In this document: positions 43,528 to 52,100 of the stretch, one piece after another
Position numbering within the stretch: position 1 is the stretch's first letter
Layout: every line of letters starts with the position of its first letter
Source: Arthrobacter sp. StoSoilB5
GTDB lineage: Bacteria; Actinomycetota; Actinomycetes; Actinomycetales; Micrococcaceae
Reading direction: 5' to 3'
DNA: 64,000 nucleotides
Assembly (NCBI RefSeq): GCF_019977235.1
Contig: NZ_AP024646.1
Location: forward strand, 2,604,001 to 2,668,000
Notes under the pieces: model-generated
Database searches by the model: none
What the model was told of the DNA's origin: nothing
Seen by the model: the letters and a program-made list of their open reading frames with translations, nothing else
Translations under genes and position numbers: made by a program

Positions 43528-43554
43528 TGCAACCGATCTCAGCAACCGATCTCA
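43528..43554. promoter_or_regulatory. Tandem regulon operator B in divergent promoter
   Basis: TGCAACCGATCTCA followed by GCAACCGATCTCA, the reverse complement of operator A. It sits between the aldolase-kinase genes (-) and the long oxidoreductase operon (+) and can control both. Confidence 0.8.
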
Positions 43555-43572
43555 TACAAGGGGGTATTGCGG

Positions 43573-44559
43573 TTGACTAAAGTACGAACAATCATTCTTG
43601 GTGCTTCCCATTGGCATGTTCCACTCTGCGCACAGGCCATGGCCGAAGAACACGACATGATCGCAGTAGGCGACGATGATGTCTCCCGTGTGCAGGTGCA
43701 GAAACTGGCAAACGGCTGGGGAGCGCCGGTTGAAGCTGACTGGCAGAAACTGCTGGATTTGCCCGACGTCGGACTCGCCTATGTGTTTGGTCCCCACGAG
43801 GGTATGGCAGAAAAGTGCATGGCCCTGATCGAGCGGGGTATTCCTTTCGTAGTGGAAAAGCCATTGGGCACCTCCCTTGGAGAGCTAGCCACCGTGCGCC
43901 AAGCCGCCGAAGCAGCAGGCGTACCGGCCACTGTGCCCTTGGTGCAGCGTGGCGGCCCGACGGACCAATGGCTCGCCAAGGCAGGCCGGCCAAGTTATCA
44001 ACGGTCCTCGTTCATTGCTGGTCCGCCATCCCGGTACCTCCACAATGCCAATCCCTGGATGCTCGATCCTTCCAGGGCTGGGGGAGGCTGCCTGGCCAAC
44101 CTAGCCCCACATTTTGTTGACCTGTTTCTAAGGGGCACCGGCGAATCAGAGCTGCAGGTGCAATCCCGGCTCTCAACAGTCCTTCACGGCCAAGATATTG
44201 AGGATCACGCGAGCCTTATCCTCACCACGCCCGAGGGCCGCGAAACCATCGTGGAAGTCGGCTACGCATTCCCGGGCTCGCCACTGAAGCGGTACTGCAG
44301 CTTCACATCGGTCGGCGAAGCGGGATTCGCCGCCGTTGATTCCGACGGCACAGCTACTTTCACGTCAACGGACGGCACCACGGAAGTCGACAAGATCAAT
44401 GTCGATAGCGACCCACTCTACGATCCGTTTGTCCGAAGTGTCGCCCGGACGCTGGAAGATGGATTCCAGGGCCTGACAACGCTGGCCCAGCTCGAAGATG
44501 TCATGCGCCCCATTTGGCGGGCCTATGACGATCAGCACGGAGGAAGAGAACATGCCTGA
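43573..44559 (+). CDS. Gfo/Idh/MocA-family oxidoreductase 1
   Basis: A 328-residue NAD(P)-dependent oxidoreductase. The Rossmann start is TIILGASHWHVPLCAQAMAE; VEKPLGTSLGEL carries the EKP motif with the catalytic Lys region. The C-terminal alpha/beta substrate domain follows. TTG at 43573 is chosen because AAGGGGG lies 8 bases before it; TTG at 43567 is too close to that site. The His in GASHWH differs from the usual Gly-rich loop (GxGxxG) and may change cofactor binding. First gene of an operon that reaches 51.9 kb. Members of this family oxidise sugars or glycosides at C1 or C3. Confidence 0.87.
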   Translation: MTKVRTIILGASHWHVPLCAQAMAEEHDMIAVGDDDVSRVQVQKLANGWGAPVEADWQKLLDLPDVGLAYVFGPHEGMAEKCMALIERGIPFVVEKPLGTSLGELATVRQAAEAAGVPATVPLVQRGGPTDQWLAKAGRPSYQRSSFIAGPPSRYLHNANPWMLDPSRAGGGCLANLAPHFVDLFLRGTGESELQVQSRLSTVLHGQDIEDHASLILTTPEGRETIVEVGYAFPGSPLKRYCSFTSVGEAGFAAVDSDGTATFTSTDGTTEVDKINVDSDPLYDPFVRSVARTLEDGFQGLTTLAQLEDVMRPIWRAYDDQHGGREHA

Positions 44560-45547
44560 CTTGAGTATCGACGTCGTCGCAAAAGCCGCTGGTGTCCATC
44601 GGTCAACGGTCTCCCGGGCGTTCTCGCGCCCTGAGGCTGTGAAAAGTGAAACGCGCGAGCATATCCTTCGGGTCGCCGAGGGACTTGGCTACACCATGAG
44701 TCCGTTGGCGCAGGCGCTCCGTCGAAAGACCAGCACCATCATCCCTCTGATCGTCCCTGACATTACGAACCCGTTCTTCGCGGAACTTGCCAAGACGATG
44801 ACACAAGCAGCTGACGAGCGCGGCTACCAGCTCATGCTTTGCGTCACCAACGGCGACCCTGCCAAATCCGACGGATACTTCACGGCCATGCAGGCGATGT
44901 ATGCCCCGTTCGGGATTGTGGCACCCTCCACAAAGGTGGACACCGAGGCGCTGAAGCGTTTCGCCTTCGGCCACAAGGTGGTGGTGATTGACCGCGTGGA
45001 AGGCGACGACTCCGTTCCAACGGTTACCGTCGACAGCCGCAAAGGAATCATGCTGGCGTTGGATCATCTGCATTCCCTGGGGCATACGTCGATCGGATAC
45101 GTATCCGGTATCGCCGGGACACACACGGCCCAGGACCGGATGGACGCCTATCTGGAGCTCACCGCCCAAAGCGGAAGCACTCCTGTAGTGCTCGACAGCG
45201 GGTCAGACCTTGATGCGGGCACGCGCGGTGCGGAGCATTTCCTGGAAATGGACAACCCGCCAACAGCTATCATCGCGGCCAACGACATGGTGGCTTTTGC
45301 CGTGATCTCGGCACTGGGCAGCAGCGGCCTACGGGTGCCGGACGACGTCTCGGTGGTCGGCTTCGATGGTCTGGCTCTCGGTGCCCGCTTCAACCCACCA
45401 CTGACAACGGTCCGCCAGCCCATCGCTGACATGGGACACATCGCCATCGAACTGGCCGAAAAACAGAATCTGGACGGGTCGGTGGACCATATCGTCCTCG
45501 AACCTGAGCTTCTGGTCCGTGGCTCCACTTCCGGGCCGCGCAAATGA
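44552..45547 (+). CDS. LacI-family regulator of the sugar regulon
   Basis: A 331-residue LacI repressor. The HTH is at residues 4-23 (SIDVVAKAAGVHRSTVSRAF); the ligand core starts TIIPLIVPDITNPFFAEL. ATG at 44552 follows GGAGGAAGAG and overlaps the preceding stop by 8 bases; its own stop overlaps the next start. Because it is encoded inside the operon, operator B would give it feedback control. It is the best candidate to bind the TGAGATCGGTTGC elements at 42121, 43528 and 55320. The effector is unknown. Confidence 0.9.
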   Translation: MPDLSIDVVAKAAGVHRSTVSRAFSRPEAVKSETREHILRVAEGLGYTMSPLAQALRRKTSTIIPLIVPDITNPFFAELAKTMTQAADERGYQLMLCVTNGDPAKSDGYFTAMQAMYAPFGIVAPSTKVDTEALKRFAFGHKVVVIDRVEGDDSVPTVTVDSRKGIMLALDHLHSLGHTSIGYVSGIAGTHTAQDRMDAYLELTAQSGSTPVVLDSGSDLDAGTRGAEHFLEMDNPPTAIIAANDMVAFAVISALGSSGLRVPDDVSVVGFDGLALGARFNPPLTTVRQPIADMGHIAIELAEKQNLDGSVDHIVLEPELLVRGSTSGPRK

Positions 45548-46110
45548 GCGGCGCGCAGGAGCAGAGGCTCCGGCCTCTGCCGGGCCTCCAGCACACGGAC
45601 CACGTCGGCTTGACAGTTCCAAACCTCGAAGAAGGCATTCGCTTCTTCGTCGACGTCCTCGGAGCTGAAGAGCTATACCGCTCCGAACGCGGGCCAGACG
45701 AAGAATTCATGCCCACGAACTTCGAAGTCCCTGCAGATGCCAAGCTCACACTTGCCATGCTGCGCCTGCCACCGAATCTCAATATCGAACTTTTCGAGTG
45801 GAGCAGCGCTGAGCGGCGGGAGACACCACCGAGGCATTGCGACGCTGGAGGGCACCATCTGTGCTTCGTCGTGGACGACGTCGATGACGCCATCGCCGTG
45901 CTGAAGGAAACGCCTGGGGTTCGTGTGCTCGGTGAACGCAAGGAAGTCGCTGGCGATAGCCCGCGCGTAGCCGGCAACCGTTGGACCTATTTCATAACCC
46001 CCTGGGGCCTGCTGATGGAGATCGTGGATCGATCCCGCGTCCCGGCCCCGCCCCGGCTGGTCGGTCCCTCGGACTGGACAGCATCTCCAAACACTTCAGA
46101 AAGGACATAG
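45544..46110 (+). CDS. VOC-family (glyoxalase/bleomycin resistance fold) protein
   Basis: A 188-residue VOC protein with two beta-alpha-beta-beta-beta modules. HTDHVGLTVPNLEEGIRFF opens the first with the likely ligand His. NIELFEWSS gives a Glu, GGHHLCFVVDDVDDA the second-module His, and GLLMEIVDRSR the last Glu. This two-His, two-Glu set fits a metal-dependent isomerase, epimerase or lyase. ATG at 45544 overlaps the LacI stop (ATGA). It is probably an enzyme acting on a keto sugar in the cluster; the reaction cannot be read from sequence. Confidence 0.85.
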   Translation: MSGAQEQRLRPLPGLQHTDHVGLTVPNLEEGIRFFVDVLGAEELYRSERGPDEEFMPTNFEVPADAKLTLAMLRLPPNLNIELFEWSSAERRETPPRHCDAGGHHLCFVVDDVDDAIAVLKETPGVRVLGERKEVAGDSPRVAGNRWTYFITPWGLLMEIVDRSRVPAPPRLVGPSDWTASPNTSERT

Positions 46111-46114
46111 AACA

Positions 46115-47014
46115 ATGCGGCTAGCGGGTCACACACTTGGCACCCCGAACCACACGGTTCCCCAAGCACTGAGTCTCTTCCAGGCAGCAGGGCTCGAAGC
46201 GGCAGAAGTCATCTACCAGGACGACTACAAGTCCGGCTTGCCCTTAGGGGACCGGCACTCCGCGATGGAAGCACTCAAAGCGGCCGAAGGCGAAGGCATA
46301 CCCATCGTGGGCCTGACGCCCTACACCACCGCCATCAACTCACTGGACGATGCCGAATGGCGCAAAGCCGTCGACGAATTCCGTGGAGCCATAGATACCG
46401 CACAACTGCTCGGCGCTGACCGGGTCCGTGTCTATGCCGGTTCCTGGCACCCCGGAGACACCGACCACGCTGCGCGGTGGGGGCAGTTGCGCAAAGCCTT
46501 GGAGACCCTGGCACCCGAAGCCCATCAAGCTGGCGTCCGCCTTTGCGTGGAGAACCACTTCGGCACGATGACCCAGACCGCAGCGGACACCGCGGCACTC
46601 GTCCGGGAAATTGCCCAGCCGTCCGTCCGCGTGCTCTACGACCAGGCCAACCTGACCTTCACACACGACGAAACCTACGAAGAAGCCTTCGCTGTCCAAG
46701 GTGACCTGATCGGCCACGTCCACGTCAAGGACCTTGTCTTCACCGACCCGACGGCGACCTTCCGAGCCTCGGAGACGGCCAGGGTCAACGCCTCAGAGCG
46801 TGCAGTCCGGTCACGTGTGGTCGGAAGCGGCGTTGTACCGTGGTCCCCGATTCTCGCCGCACTGCTGAAGCACGGCTACGACGATGTACTGAGCATCGAA
46901 CTCGAATACCGCTGGCACCCGCAAGATCTCCCCACCCCCGAGGATGGATTCCGGGAATCCGTCGCAGTCCTGCGCTCAATGCTCACTGATTTGGCCCAAG
47001 TAAGGAACGCCTGA
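46115..47014 (+). CDS. TIM-barrel sugar phosphate isomerase/epimerase 2
   Basis: A 299-residue xylose-isomerase-like TIM barrel. Metal ligands are expected at Glu in RLCVENHFGTMTQT, Asp in VLYDQANLTFT, His in IGHVHVKDLVF and Glu in LSIELEYRW. It starts five bases after the VOC gene with AGAAAGGAC. Its last bases overlap the next start (TGATG). Together with Gfo/Idh/MocA enzymes, such barrels are known partners in oxidation-elimination routes for glycosides and anhydrosugars, and in inositol catabolism. Which applies here is not known. Confidence 0.87.
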   Translation: MRLAGHTLGTPNHTVPQALSLFQAAGLEAAEVIYQDDYKSGLPLGDRHSAMEALKAAEGEGIPIVGLTPYTTAINSLDDAEWRKAVDEFRGAIDTAQLLGADRVRVYAGSWHPGDTDHAARWGQLRKALETLAPEAHQAGVRLCVENHFGTMTQTAADTAALVREIAQPSVRVLYDQANLTFTHDETYEEAFAVQGDLIGHVHVKDLVFTDPTATFRASETARVNASERAVRSRVVGSGVVPWSPILAALLKHGYDDVLSIELEYRWHPQDLPTPEDGFRESVAVLRSMLTDLAQVRNA

Positions 47015-48006
47015 TGAACACCAATCGCCTCCGTGTCGGAGTTATCGGCGCCGGCAACATCGCCACCATCGCGCAACTGCCCACCCTCGTCCAACGGGAC
47101 GACGTCGAGTTGGCTGCCCTGGTTTCCCGGCGCGAAGATCCGAGCAGCCTGGTCCGCCGCTGGGGCTTCAACGCCGCCTACAAGACAGTGGAGGAGATGC
47201 TGGCCGCGCAGGAACTGGATGCCGTCTTCGTACTCACCCCGCGTTCAGAGCACGCGCACGCCGTCGAGCTTTGCCTCAAACACGACGTGGACGTGTTCTG
47301 CGAGAAACCGCTTGCCCCAGCGACAGATGAGGCAGAACATCTGGCAGACCTCGCCGACGAGCGGGGACGGATACTCATGGTTGACTTCAACCGGCGCTAT
47401 GCACCCGTCTACACGGCCGGCCGGGAGGCTTTTGGCGACAAAGGCGCCACCTTCTGCGTTGCCCAGAAGAACCGCCCTGGCTCCGAATACCGTGCAACGT
47501 TCGAGAACGCCATCCACATGGTCGATCTCCTGCGCTGGTACTGCGGGGGCGAACCTGAGCACGTGGCCGCCCACGCTGCTGGTGAAGATCCTTGGGAAGA
47601 AGACGGAATCGCAGCGACCGTCCGCTTCAGCACCGGTAACACCGGCGTCCTGGTGGCAGCCCGAACAGCGGGAGCATGGAACGAGAAACTGGACGCCTAC
47701 GGTGACGGGAAGACCGTCGAAGTCAGGGCGCCCGAGTCAGTTTCCACCACCATCAACGGCGTCACCACTTCACGGGAACTAAGCGCCGAAGCGTACGGCT
47801 GGGCTACTGCGACAGACACCCTCGGATTCTCAGCCGCAGTTCACCACTTTCTGGACCGGGTGGTCGACAGGGCCCAGCCGCTGACTTCAGGCCGCGAAGC
47901 TGTTCGCACCCAGCGCCTGCTGGACCAGATCCTCGCCGCGGCTGGTCTGCCCACAGAGGAGCAAGCCGGGCGCGAATGGGCGAGCCACGCAGTCAACGCA
48001 AGCTGA
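47014..48006 (+). CDS. Gfo/Idh/MocA-family oxidoreductase 2
   Basis: A 330-residue oxidoreductase. VGVIGAGNIATIAQLPTL is the dinucleotide-binding loop; CEKPLAPATDEAEHLADLAD has the EKP motif; NAIHMVDLLRWYCGG holds the active-site His-Met-Val-Asp segment. The start overlaps the isomerase stop (TGATG), so translation is coupled. It is more canonical than the first copy. It may catalyse the reverse, reductive step at the end of an oxidation-elimination-reduction sequence, or act on a second position of the sugar. Confidence 0.9.
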   Translation: MNTNRLRVGVIGAGNIATIAQLPTLVQRDDVELAALVSRREDPSSLVRRWGFNAAYKTVEEMLAAQELDAVFVLTPRSEHAHAVELCLKHDVDVFCEKPLAPATDEAEHLADLADERGRILMVDFNRRYAPVYTAGREAFGDKGATFCVAQKNRPGSEYRATFENAIHMVDLLRWYCGGEPEHVAAHAAGEDPWEEDGIAATVRFSTGNTGVLVAARTAGAWNEKLDAYGDGKTVEVRAPESVSTTINGVTTSRELSAEAYGWATATDTLGFSAAVHHFLDRVVDRAQPLTSGREAVRTQRLLDQILAAAGLPTEEQAGREWASHAVNAS

Positions 48007-48034
48007 ATCTTTACTCACGTAAGGAGGTGTCACC

Positions 48035-49333
48035 ATCGCTCTCCTTCGTGCGCGTAGGGATGCACCAAAAGTCTTCGGAGCGGGGAAGCGGCCACTTCGT
48101 GGGCGTTTCACCGCGCTTGCAGGCATCCTGCTGGTTGCCTTTAGCGCTCGGGAAGCGGTTTCGGCGGCGTCTCCGCTCCTGGGTCGAATAGGCACGGACC
48201 TTCCCTTTGACGCCCTGACCACAGGAATTCTCGGAATGCTGCCGACCGCCAGCTTCGCAGTGGTGGGCTTCCTTGCGCTGCCGCTCCTGCGGCGCCTCCA
48301 GCTGGAACACCTCCTGGTGATCGCGATCCTGCTAACAACATTGGGTCAGCTAGGCCGCGCAGTGGGATGGAATGTCCTGGCATTCTTGGCGTTCACCTGT
48401 GTCGCCATGCTCGGGATTGGTCTGGTCAATGTCGTGGCTCCACCTCTCCTGGCAAAGTACTTTCCAGACAGAATCGGGCTTCTCGCAGCGATCCACGTCA
48501 CACTCCTGGGTGTCAGCACGGCAGTGGCCGCCCAATTCGCCATTCCCTTGGAGGCTCTTTATGGCTGGCGGTTCTCCATCGGTATTTGGGCTGCCCTCAG
48601 CGCGTTGGCTGCGGTCCCGTGGCTGATTCTTCTTGTGGCCAGACGGACCGTTGCCCGCTCCGGGAACCATGCAGCGGAGGGTATGCAGTTGCCTTCTGCG
48701 AACGGGGTCAGACCGTGGCGATCAGCAATCGGCTGGGGCACGGCATTGGTTTTTGCTGGTTGTTCCAGCAATACTTTTGCGGCGCTCACTTGGCTCCCGG
48801 CTGTCCTCGTTGACAGAGGAATGAGCCAGGAAACTGCCGGATCCATGCTGGCGCTCTATTCAATTCTTGCTCTGCCGGTCGCTCTGATTGTGCCCATGGT
48901 TGTTGTAAGAATGTCCCGGCCACTACCTGTTGCCGTCCTGTTTGTCGTAGCTTTCGCCTTAGGCTACGGCGGAATCATGTTGGCGCCGCCAGCTTCGGCA
49001 GCGTTCTGGGTCATCACTGCCGGACTGGGCCAGGGCGCCTATTCCTTTGCATTCATCATGATCAATAAGCGAACACGAACGCAGTCCGGTTCAGGAAGTC
49101 TGTCCGCGTTTTCCCAAGGAACCGGCTATGCCCTCGCAAGCGTCGGCCCGTTCCTTTTCGCGCTCCTGCACACTCCCGGGGATGGATGGCTGCCCTCGTT
49201 CGGCATGCTCGGTGTCTGGCTCCTGGTGCTTGTGGCAGGGGCCATCATGGTCAACAAGCCACGCATGCTTGAAGACCAAGGTCGGTTCCAGGCAGGGACC
49301 AAACAAAACAACTTCCTTGACACCCCTTCTTGA
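48035..49333 (+). CDS. MFS transporter (CynX/NimT-like) with ATC in start position
   Basis: A 432-residue major facilitator. The frame with full family similarity begins FTALAGILLVAFSAREAVSA, then SPLLGRIGTDLPFDALTTGI and LPTASFAVVGFLALPLL, as in CynX/NimT-type transporters. There is no ATG, GTG or TTG in this frame between the stop at 48015 and the ATG at 48236, which would lose the first helix. A perfect AAGGAGGT (48021..48028) lies 6 bases before ATC at 48035. So either ATC is the start, a start ATG has mutated, or there is a sequence error. It would import the substrate of the regulon. Confidence 0.8.
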   Translation: MALLRARRDAPKVFGAGKRPLRGRFTALAGILLVAFSAREAVSAASPLLGRIGTDLPFDALTTGILGMLPTASFAVVGFLALPLLRRLQLEHLLVIAILLTTLGQLGRAVGWNVLAFLAFTCVAMLGIGLVNVVAPPLLAKYFPDRIGLLAAIHVTLLGVSTAVAAQFAIPLEALYGWRFSIGIWAALSALAAVPWLILLVARRTVARSGNHAAEGMQLPSANGVRPWRSAIGWGTALVFAGCSSNTFAALTWLPAVLVDRGMSQETAGSMLALYSILALPVALIVPMVVVRMSRPLPVAVLFVVAFALGYGGIMLAPPASAAFWVITAGLGQGAYSFAFIMINKRTRTQSGSGSLSAFSQGTGYALASVGPFLFALLHTPGDGWLPSFGMLGVWLLVLVAGAIMVNKPRMLEDQGRFQAGTKQNNFLDTPS

Positions 49334-49409
49334 AGACACCACAGTTTGGTGCCGCCGTTCCAAGCAACCGATTCATTGATTTCCGAATCAACTCAAAGGA
49401 GAGATTTAC

Positions 49410-50444
49410 ATGAGCACCGCTTATGACCCTAGGCCTGATCTTTGCGCGTCCGACATCATGACGACGGCGACACAGCCCCCGCGCGTAGCCGTGGTGGGCG
49501 CGGCCGGGTGGGCAGGATCCCGTCATGCCCGAGCTTTCGCCCAGGTGGGCGCCAACGTCACCCACCTTGTGGAGAAGGACAAACGGGCGGTCCCATTGGC
49601 TGACGAGCTGGGCGCGCAGGTGGTGCCCAGCATCCAGGACCTTCATTCTGATCAACTGGACTTGGTCGTCGTAGCGTTACCCACCACTCTGCAACCGGAG
49701 ATCTGTGCAGATCTGCTGAACAGGGGATTCCGGGTGCTGACGGAAAAGCCCGTGGCGGCAGATACAGCAGGTGCCGCCGTCGTGTCCGCCGCTACAGGAG
49801 TGAACCAACGACTCATGGTGGGGTATACACTCCATCAGCATCCCGCCGTCGAACTCCTCTCCCAGTGGATCCGAGACAACGACGTGATCGCTGTCAACGT
49901 TCGATCGGTCGCCCACAAGGAGACCATCGACTCATGGCGCGCTGATCCGAGTGAGGGCGGCGTTGCGGTGGTAAACGGCATTCATGCCATCGAACTGGTC
50001 TCTTCGTGGTTCGAGGGTGACCCAAAAGTCCTGGCCACAAGCGTCAGCAGCAGCCTGTACGGGTCTCCGGTACCGGAACACGTCGTTTCCACCCTCGAAT
50101 TCCCGTCTGGCGTGGTGTTCACTCTGCAGAGTTACTGGTCTCCCTGGCAGGAACCCCAAGGGCTCAACCAGGGGGATTGGAGCCTCACCATGGATGTTCT
50201 GGCCACTGGCGGCCGTATGTTGTGGTCAAACGATTCCCTTCACGTGTGGAACCGTGACGGCGGACAACAGGAGAAAAACTTCGAGCCCTCGGACCTCTTC
50301 CTGCGCCAGGCAGCAGCAGCCGTGAGGTTCTGCGGGGGTGAGGCGCCTGCCGTTACATTTGCCCAGGCGCTCCGCGCCACGGAAATCGCCGACGCCGTCC
50401 AGGCAGCCTCGGCCTCCGGCGCTCGGGAGGTGCCAGCCCCCTAA
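49410..50444 (+). CDS. Gfo/Idh/MocA-family oxidoreductase 3
   Basis: A 344-residue oxidoreductase. The Rossmann start VAVVGAAGWAGSRHARAF has an Ala-rich loop; TEKPVAADTAGAAVVSAA contains the EKP motif; VNGIHAIELVSSWF is the active-site region. ATG at 49410 follows AAAGGAGAG. A single operator-like half, GCAACCGATTCA, is at 49364 just upstream, but without a tandem partner. It is one of three distant members of this family in the operon, which implies at least two redox steps on the carbon skeleton. Confidence 0.88.
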   Translation: MSTAYDPRPDLCASDIMTTATQPPRVAVVGAAGWAGSRHARAFAQVGANVTHLVEKDKRAVPLADELGAQVVPSIQDLHSDQLDLVVVALPTTLQPEICADLLNRGFRVLTEKPVAADTAGAAVVSAATGVNQRLMVGYTLHQHPAVELLSQWIRDNDVIAVNVRSVAHKETIDSWRADPSEGGVAVVNGIHAIELVSSWFEGDPKVLATSVSSSLYGSPVPEHVVSTLEFPSGVVFTLQSYWSPWQEPQGLNQGDWSLTMDVLATGGRMLWSNDSLHVWNRDGGQQEKNFEPSDLFLRQAAAAVRFCGGEAPAVTFAQALRATEIADAVQAASASGAREVPAP

Positions 50445-50503
50445 GCATCAATGAAACCGAACAAAGGTCGACCCGCCGAACCGAGCATTATCGAGTAAGG
50501 AAA

Positions 50504-50584
50504 ATGAACATGAAACCAGCACCTCACACTCCGACCGCGGGAGCACTGCGCTCGAGCTGCACCCAGAACGGAGAGAACCGATGA
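50504..50584 (+). CDS. Possible 26-residue leader peptide
   Basis: ATG at 50504 behind GTAAGGAAA starts a 26-codon frame, MNMKPAPHTPTAGALRSSC then TQNGENR, whose TGA overlaps the ATG of the SDR gene (ATGA). The overlap and ribosome-binding site suggest that it couples translation to the SDR gene. It has no family similarity I can name and may be chance. Confidence 0.3.
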   Translation: MNMKPAPHTPTAGALRSSCTQNGENR

Positions 50585-51330
50585 GCCTCAAAGACCAAGT
50601 GGTCCTGGTAACCGGATCAAGCGGAGGGATCGGTGACGCCGCAGTCACCGCACTCATAGCCGCCGGAGCCATCGTCATCGGCGCCGATCGTTCCCCCAAG
50701 GAGGGCCAGTCCTTGGAAGCGTTTTACCCCCTCGACATCACCTCAGAACAACAATGCGCCACGGTCATACAGGACATCCAAGCCCAACACGGCCGTGTTG
50801 ATGTCCTCATCCATGCAGCAGGAGTGCTTGGCCCCACCCCGGACATCATGGAAACAACCACCGAAGAGTTCGACTCCATCCTGAGGATCAACGCCACCGC
50901 GACCTTCACCATGGTCCGGGAGACCGCAAAATCCATGCTTGAGACCGGCACAGCCGGCGCCATCGTGGTCCTGTCCTCAGTTGCGGCCAAAGAATCACGC
51001 CTCAACTACCTGCCCTACAACGCGAGCAAGCTCGCCGTCCTCCACATCATGTGGTCCTTTGCCGAACTGCTCGGACCCAACGGAATCTCCGTGAACGCGA
51101 TCGCACCAGGACCGGTGAACACACCCATGTGGGCACAATTTGCCCGGGATGCTGGTCCGGACGCAGCAGCCAACCGAGCGAAGAGGGCGGCGGAACTGCC
51201 GATGCGCCGGTTCGCCGAACCCGATGAAGTTGCCCGGGCCATCCTGTTCCTTTCAGATCCCGACAACCGCTACATCACGGGAGTGTCCTTGGATGTGGCC
51301 GGCGGGGCGCATCTGGGCATAGGAACCTGA
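50581..51330 (+). CDS. SDR-family oxidoreductase
   Basis: A 249-residue classical SDR. VLVTGSSGGIGDAAVTAL is the cofactor loop; an acidic ADRSPKE tail after strand 2 suggests NAD preference; HAAGVLGPTP is the NAG-equivalent; catalytic Ser is in VLSSVAAK and Tyr/Lys in LPYNASKLAVL. The C-terminus RYITGVSLDVAGGAHLGIGT is typical. ATG at 50581 follows GGAGAGAACCG. It lies 136 bases after oxidoreductase 3 and probably oxidises a hydroxyl group in the same pathway. Confidence 0.9.
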   Translation: MSLKDQVVLVTGSSGGIGDAAVTALIAAGAIVIGADRSPKEGQSLEAFYPLDITSEQQCATVIQDIQAQHGRVDVLIHAAGVLGPTPDIMETTTEEFDSILRINATATFTMVRETAKSMLETGTAGAIVVLSSVAAKESRLNYLPYNASKLAVLHIMWSFAELLGPNGISVNAIAPGPVNTPMWAQFARDAGPDAAANRAKRAAELPMRRFAEPDEVARAILFLSDPDNRYITGVSLDVAGGAHLGIGT

Positions 51331-51478
51331 AACACCCGACAGCGCTTGTCCATTGGCGGGCCGTGCCTGTGTGCCCTTGACTCACCCAGAGCAACATCAA
51401 CGCCATAGGGCTGCTCTCATCCTGGAAAGGCAATTGAGCAATCAGAGACGGGTCCCTGACCTACGAAGGAGACATTTA

Positions 51479-51931
51479 ATGCGACATCACCACACTGCCC
51501 TGCACGTCACGGATATGGAGCGGAGCGAGCGATTCTATGTGGATGGCCTCGGACTGGCGCGTTTGGATGCCTGGACGTCGGGACCATATATCGGAGAACT
51601 TTACGGCCGTCCCGACGTGACCGTCAGAGCCATGCTTCTCGCTACCCGCGACGGATCCTTTCGGCTGGAACTAGCACATGCTGAGCCGCTACTGCCAGCA
51701 GTCGATCCATCAGAGGCGCAACCGGGCACGGCTCATCTTGCCTTTACAGATATTGACGTGCGGCAGGTTTACACCAGGATGACAGCGCTTGGTTACAGCG
51801 CGGTATCCGAACCCGTTGCCCCGACCTCGGGCCCCATTGCCGGCGGGTGGTTGGTTTACCTCCTCGATCCTGACGGAAATCGGGTGGAGCTGATTCAGCC
51901 GCCAGACTGGCGCCCAAGCCAGGACACGTAA
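51479..51931 (+). CDS. VOC-family protein, last gene of the sugar operon
   Basis: A 150-residue one-chain VOC protein. HHTALHVTDMERSERFYVDG begins module 1; FRLELAHAE gives a Glu; GTAHLAFTDIDVRQVY begins module 2; VYLLDPDGNRVELIQPP ends it. ATG at 51479 follows GAAGGAGAC; the frame is open earlier without similarity. A broken close relative is at 55799..56182, 4 kb away on the same strand, so a duplication has occurred here. It is likely a metal-dependent isomerase or lyase. Confidence 0.87.
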   Translation: MRHHHTALHVTDMERSERFYVDGLGLARLDAWTSGPYIGELYGRPDVTVRAMLLATRDGSFRLELAHAEPLLPAVDPSEAQPGTAHLAFTDIDVRQVYTRMTALGYSAVSEPVAPTSGPIAGGWLVYLLDPDGNRVELIQPPDWRPSQDT

Positions 51932-52017
51932 GGCGCTCGCTGGCTGAATGACGCGCCCGGCCCCGCCACCCCCGACTGCTTTAGGGGTGCAAGAGCTCCG
52001 CTCAATGTTGCGCAAAA

Positions 52018-52062
52018 GCAGGCCCCGTGAGCCGTCGGTGACGGTCACAGGGCCTGCCTTTT
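52018..52062. terminator. Bidirectional terminator between convergent operons
   Basis: GCAGGCCCCGTGA ... TCACAGGGCCTGC form a 13-bp stem with one mismatch. It is followed by CTTTTG on the plus strand and TTTTGCG on the minus strand. It separates the oxidoreductase operon (+) from the ABC operon (-). Confidence 0.85.
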
Positions 52063-52100
52063 GTGTGTTGCGGGAGAGTGCGGCTGATTGGTGCGTCGAC

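Noticed and set aside
49364..49375. GCAACCGATTCA as a fourth regulon operator
   Set aside because: Single, inexact copy without the tandem arrangement; kept only as a weak possibility.
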